A stretch of 12,844 nt of DNA from an uncultured Bacilli bacterium (GTDB lineage Bacteria; Bacillota_I; Bacilli_A; RF39; UBA660), in NCBI GenBank assembly GCA_944358495.1, contig CALVRF010000033.1:1-12844 (forward strand), in the 5' to 3' direction. Within the stretch, counting starts at the first letter, position 1, and every line of letters starts with the position of its first letter. Both the position numbers and the translations under genes were made by a program. Positions 12,727 to 12,844 of the stretch are shown here, piece after piece. The notes below the pieces were generated by a model. The model worked only from the letters and a program-made list of their open reading frames with translations. It was not told where the DNA came from and ran no database searches.

Positions 12727-12844
12727 ATCAATTTACCTTGTTTCAGCAAGCTTAACAATTTAACATTTTGAGCATAAGAACCATGATAATTATCAATACC
12801 ATTTTTATGCGCTAGCTCACTACGATAATCAAAAGAACTGTCTA
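12717..12844 (-). CDS. C-terminal 41 residues of a gene running off the window
   Basis: On the - strand a frame is open from the window edge to a TAA at 12717-12719. It reads SSFDYRSELAHKNGIDNYHG and then SYAQNVKLLSLLKQGKLIKA to the stop. The ending on a hairpin terminator, with the stop inside it, supports a real gene. The pattern ANGI-x-NYxGxxxQNxxLLxLLKxGKLI resembles C-terminal repeats I associate with peptidoglycan hydrolases of Bacillota, but this is only a tentative resemblance. The 5' part is not in the window. Confidence 0.7.
   Translation of the reverse strand, partial: DSSFDYRSELAHKNGIDNYHGSYAQNVKLLSLLKQGKLIKA

Overview
The window comes from an AT-rich, low-GC Gram-positive-type bacterium, probably a gut-type Bacillota/Mycoplasmatota lineage such as Erysipelotrichales or an RF39-like group. 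This rests on poly-A/T-rich intergenic DNA, GGTGAT or AGGAGG ribosome binding sites, and a very short 5S rRNA (about 104 nt). TGA is used as stop and TGG as Trp, so the standard bacterial code applies and this is not a Trp-TGA Mycoplasma. The exact taxon cannot be fixed from the sequence alone.

Layout: (1) 1-513, the 3' end of a 23S rRNA, a complete short 5S rRNA and a terminator. (2) 539-3059, a tight + strand operon tsaE-tsaB-rimI-like-tsaD (tRNA t6A biosynthesis plus a GNAT acetyltransferase), ended by a bidirectional hairpin. (3) 3047-3298, a small Xre-type HTH regulator on the - strand. (4) 3476-4342, a collagen-like (Gly-X-Thr) surface protein with a C-terminal C1q/BclA-like domain. (5) 4578-6650 and 12176-12634, a - strand ABC importer operon (NMT1/SsuA-like binding protein, ATPase, SsuC-like permease) whose binding-protein gene is cut in two. 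(6) Between the halves, a 5.5-kb insertion (about 6654-12196) with a membrane acyltransferase, a YdiF/Pct-like CoA-transferase, a frameshifted unknown gene, a 30-aa mini-ORF coupled to a large serine recombinase, and a 34-aa mini-ORF at the right end. (7) 12717-12844, the C-terminus of another - strand gene running off the window.

The main discovery is the insertion. Joining the two binding-protein fragments at a shared ACC (6651-6653 / 12194-12196) restores an in-frame reading through the family-typical GGRxGGMPxMTLEW segment, giving one protein of about 331 aa. The interruption is therefore clean, with no long target duplication and no terminal inverted repeats, as expected for a large serine recombinase. 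The element looks like a compact site-specific integrative element that targets a conserved glycine-rich motif of a transporter gene and carries metabolic and envelope cargo instead of conjugation genes.

A second pattern is regulatory. Three genes share the same start layout, a -10 hexamer, exactly 6 nt, GGTGAT, 3-4 nt, then ATG, which predicts mRNAs with leaders of only about 10 nt.
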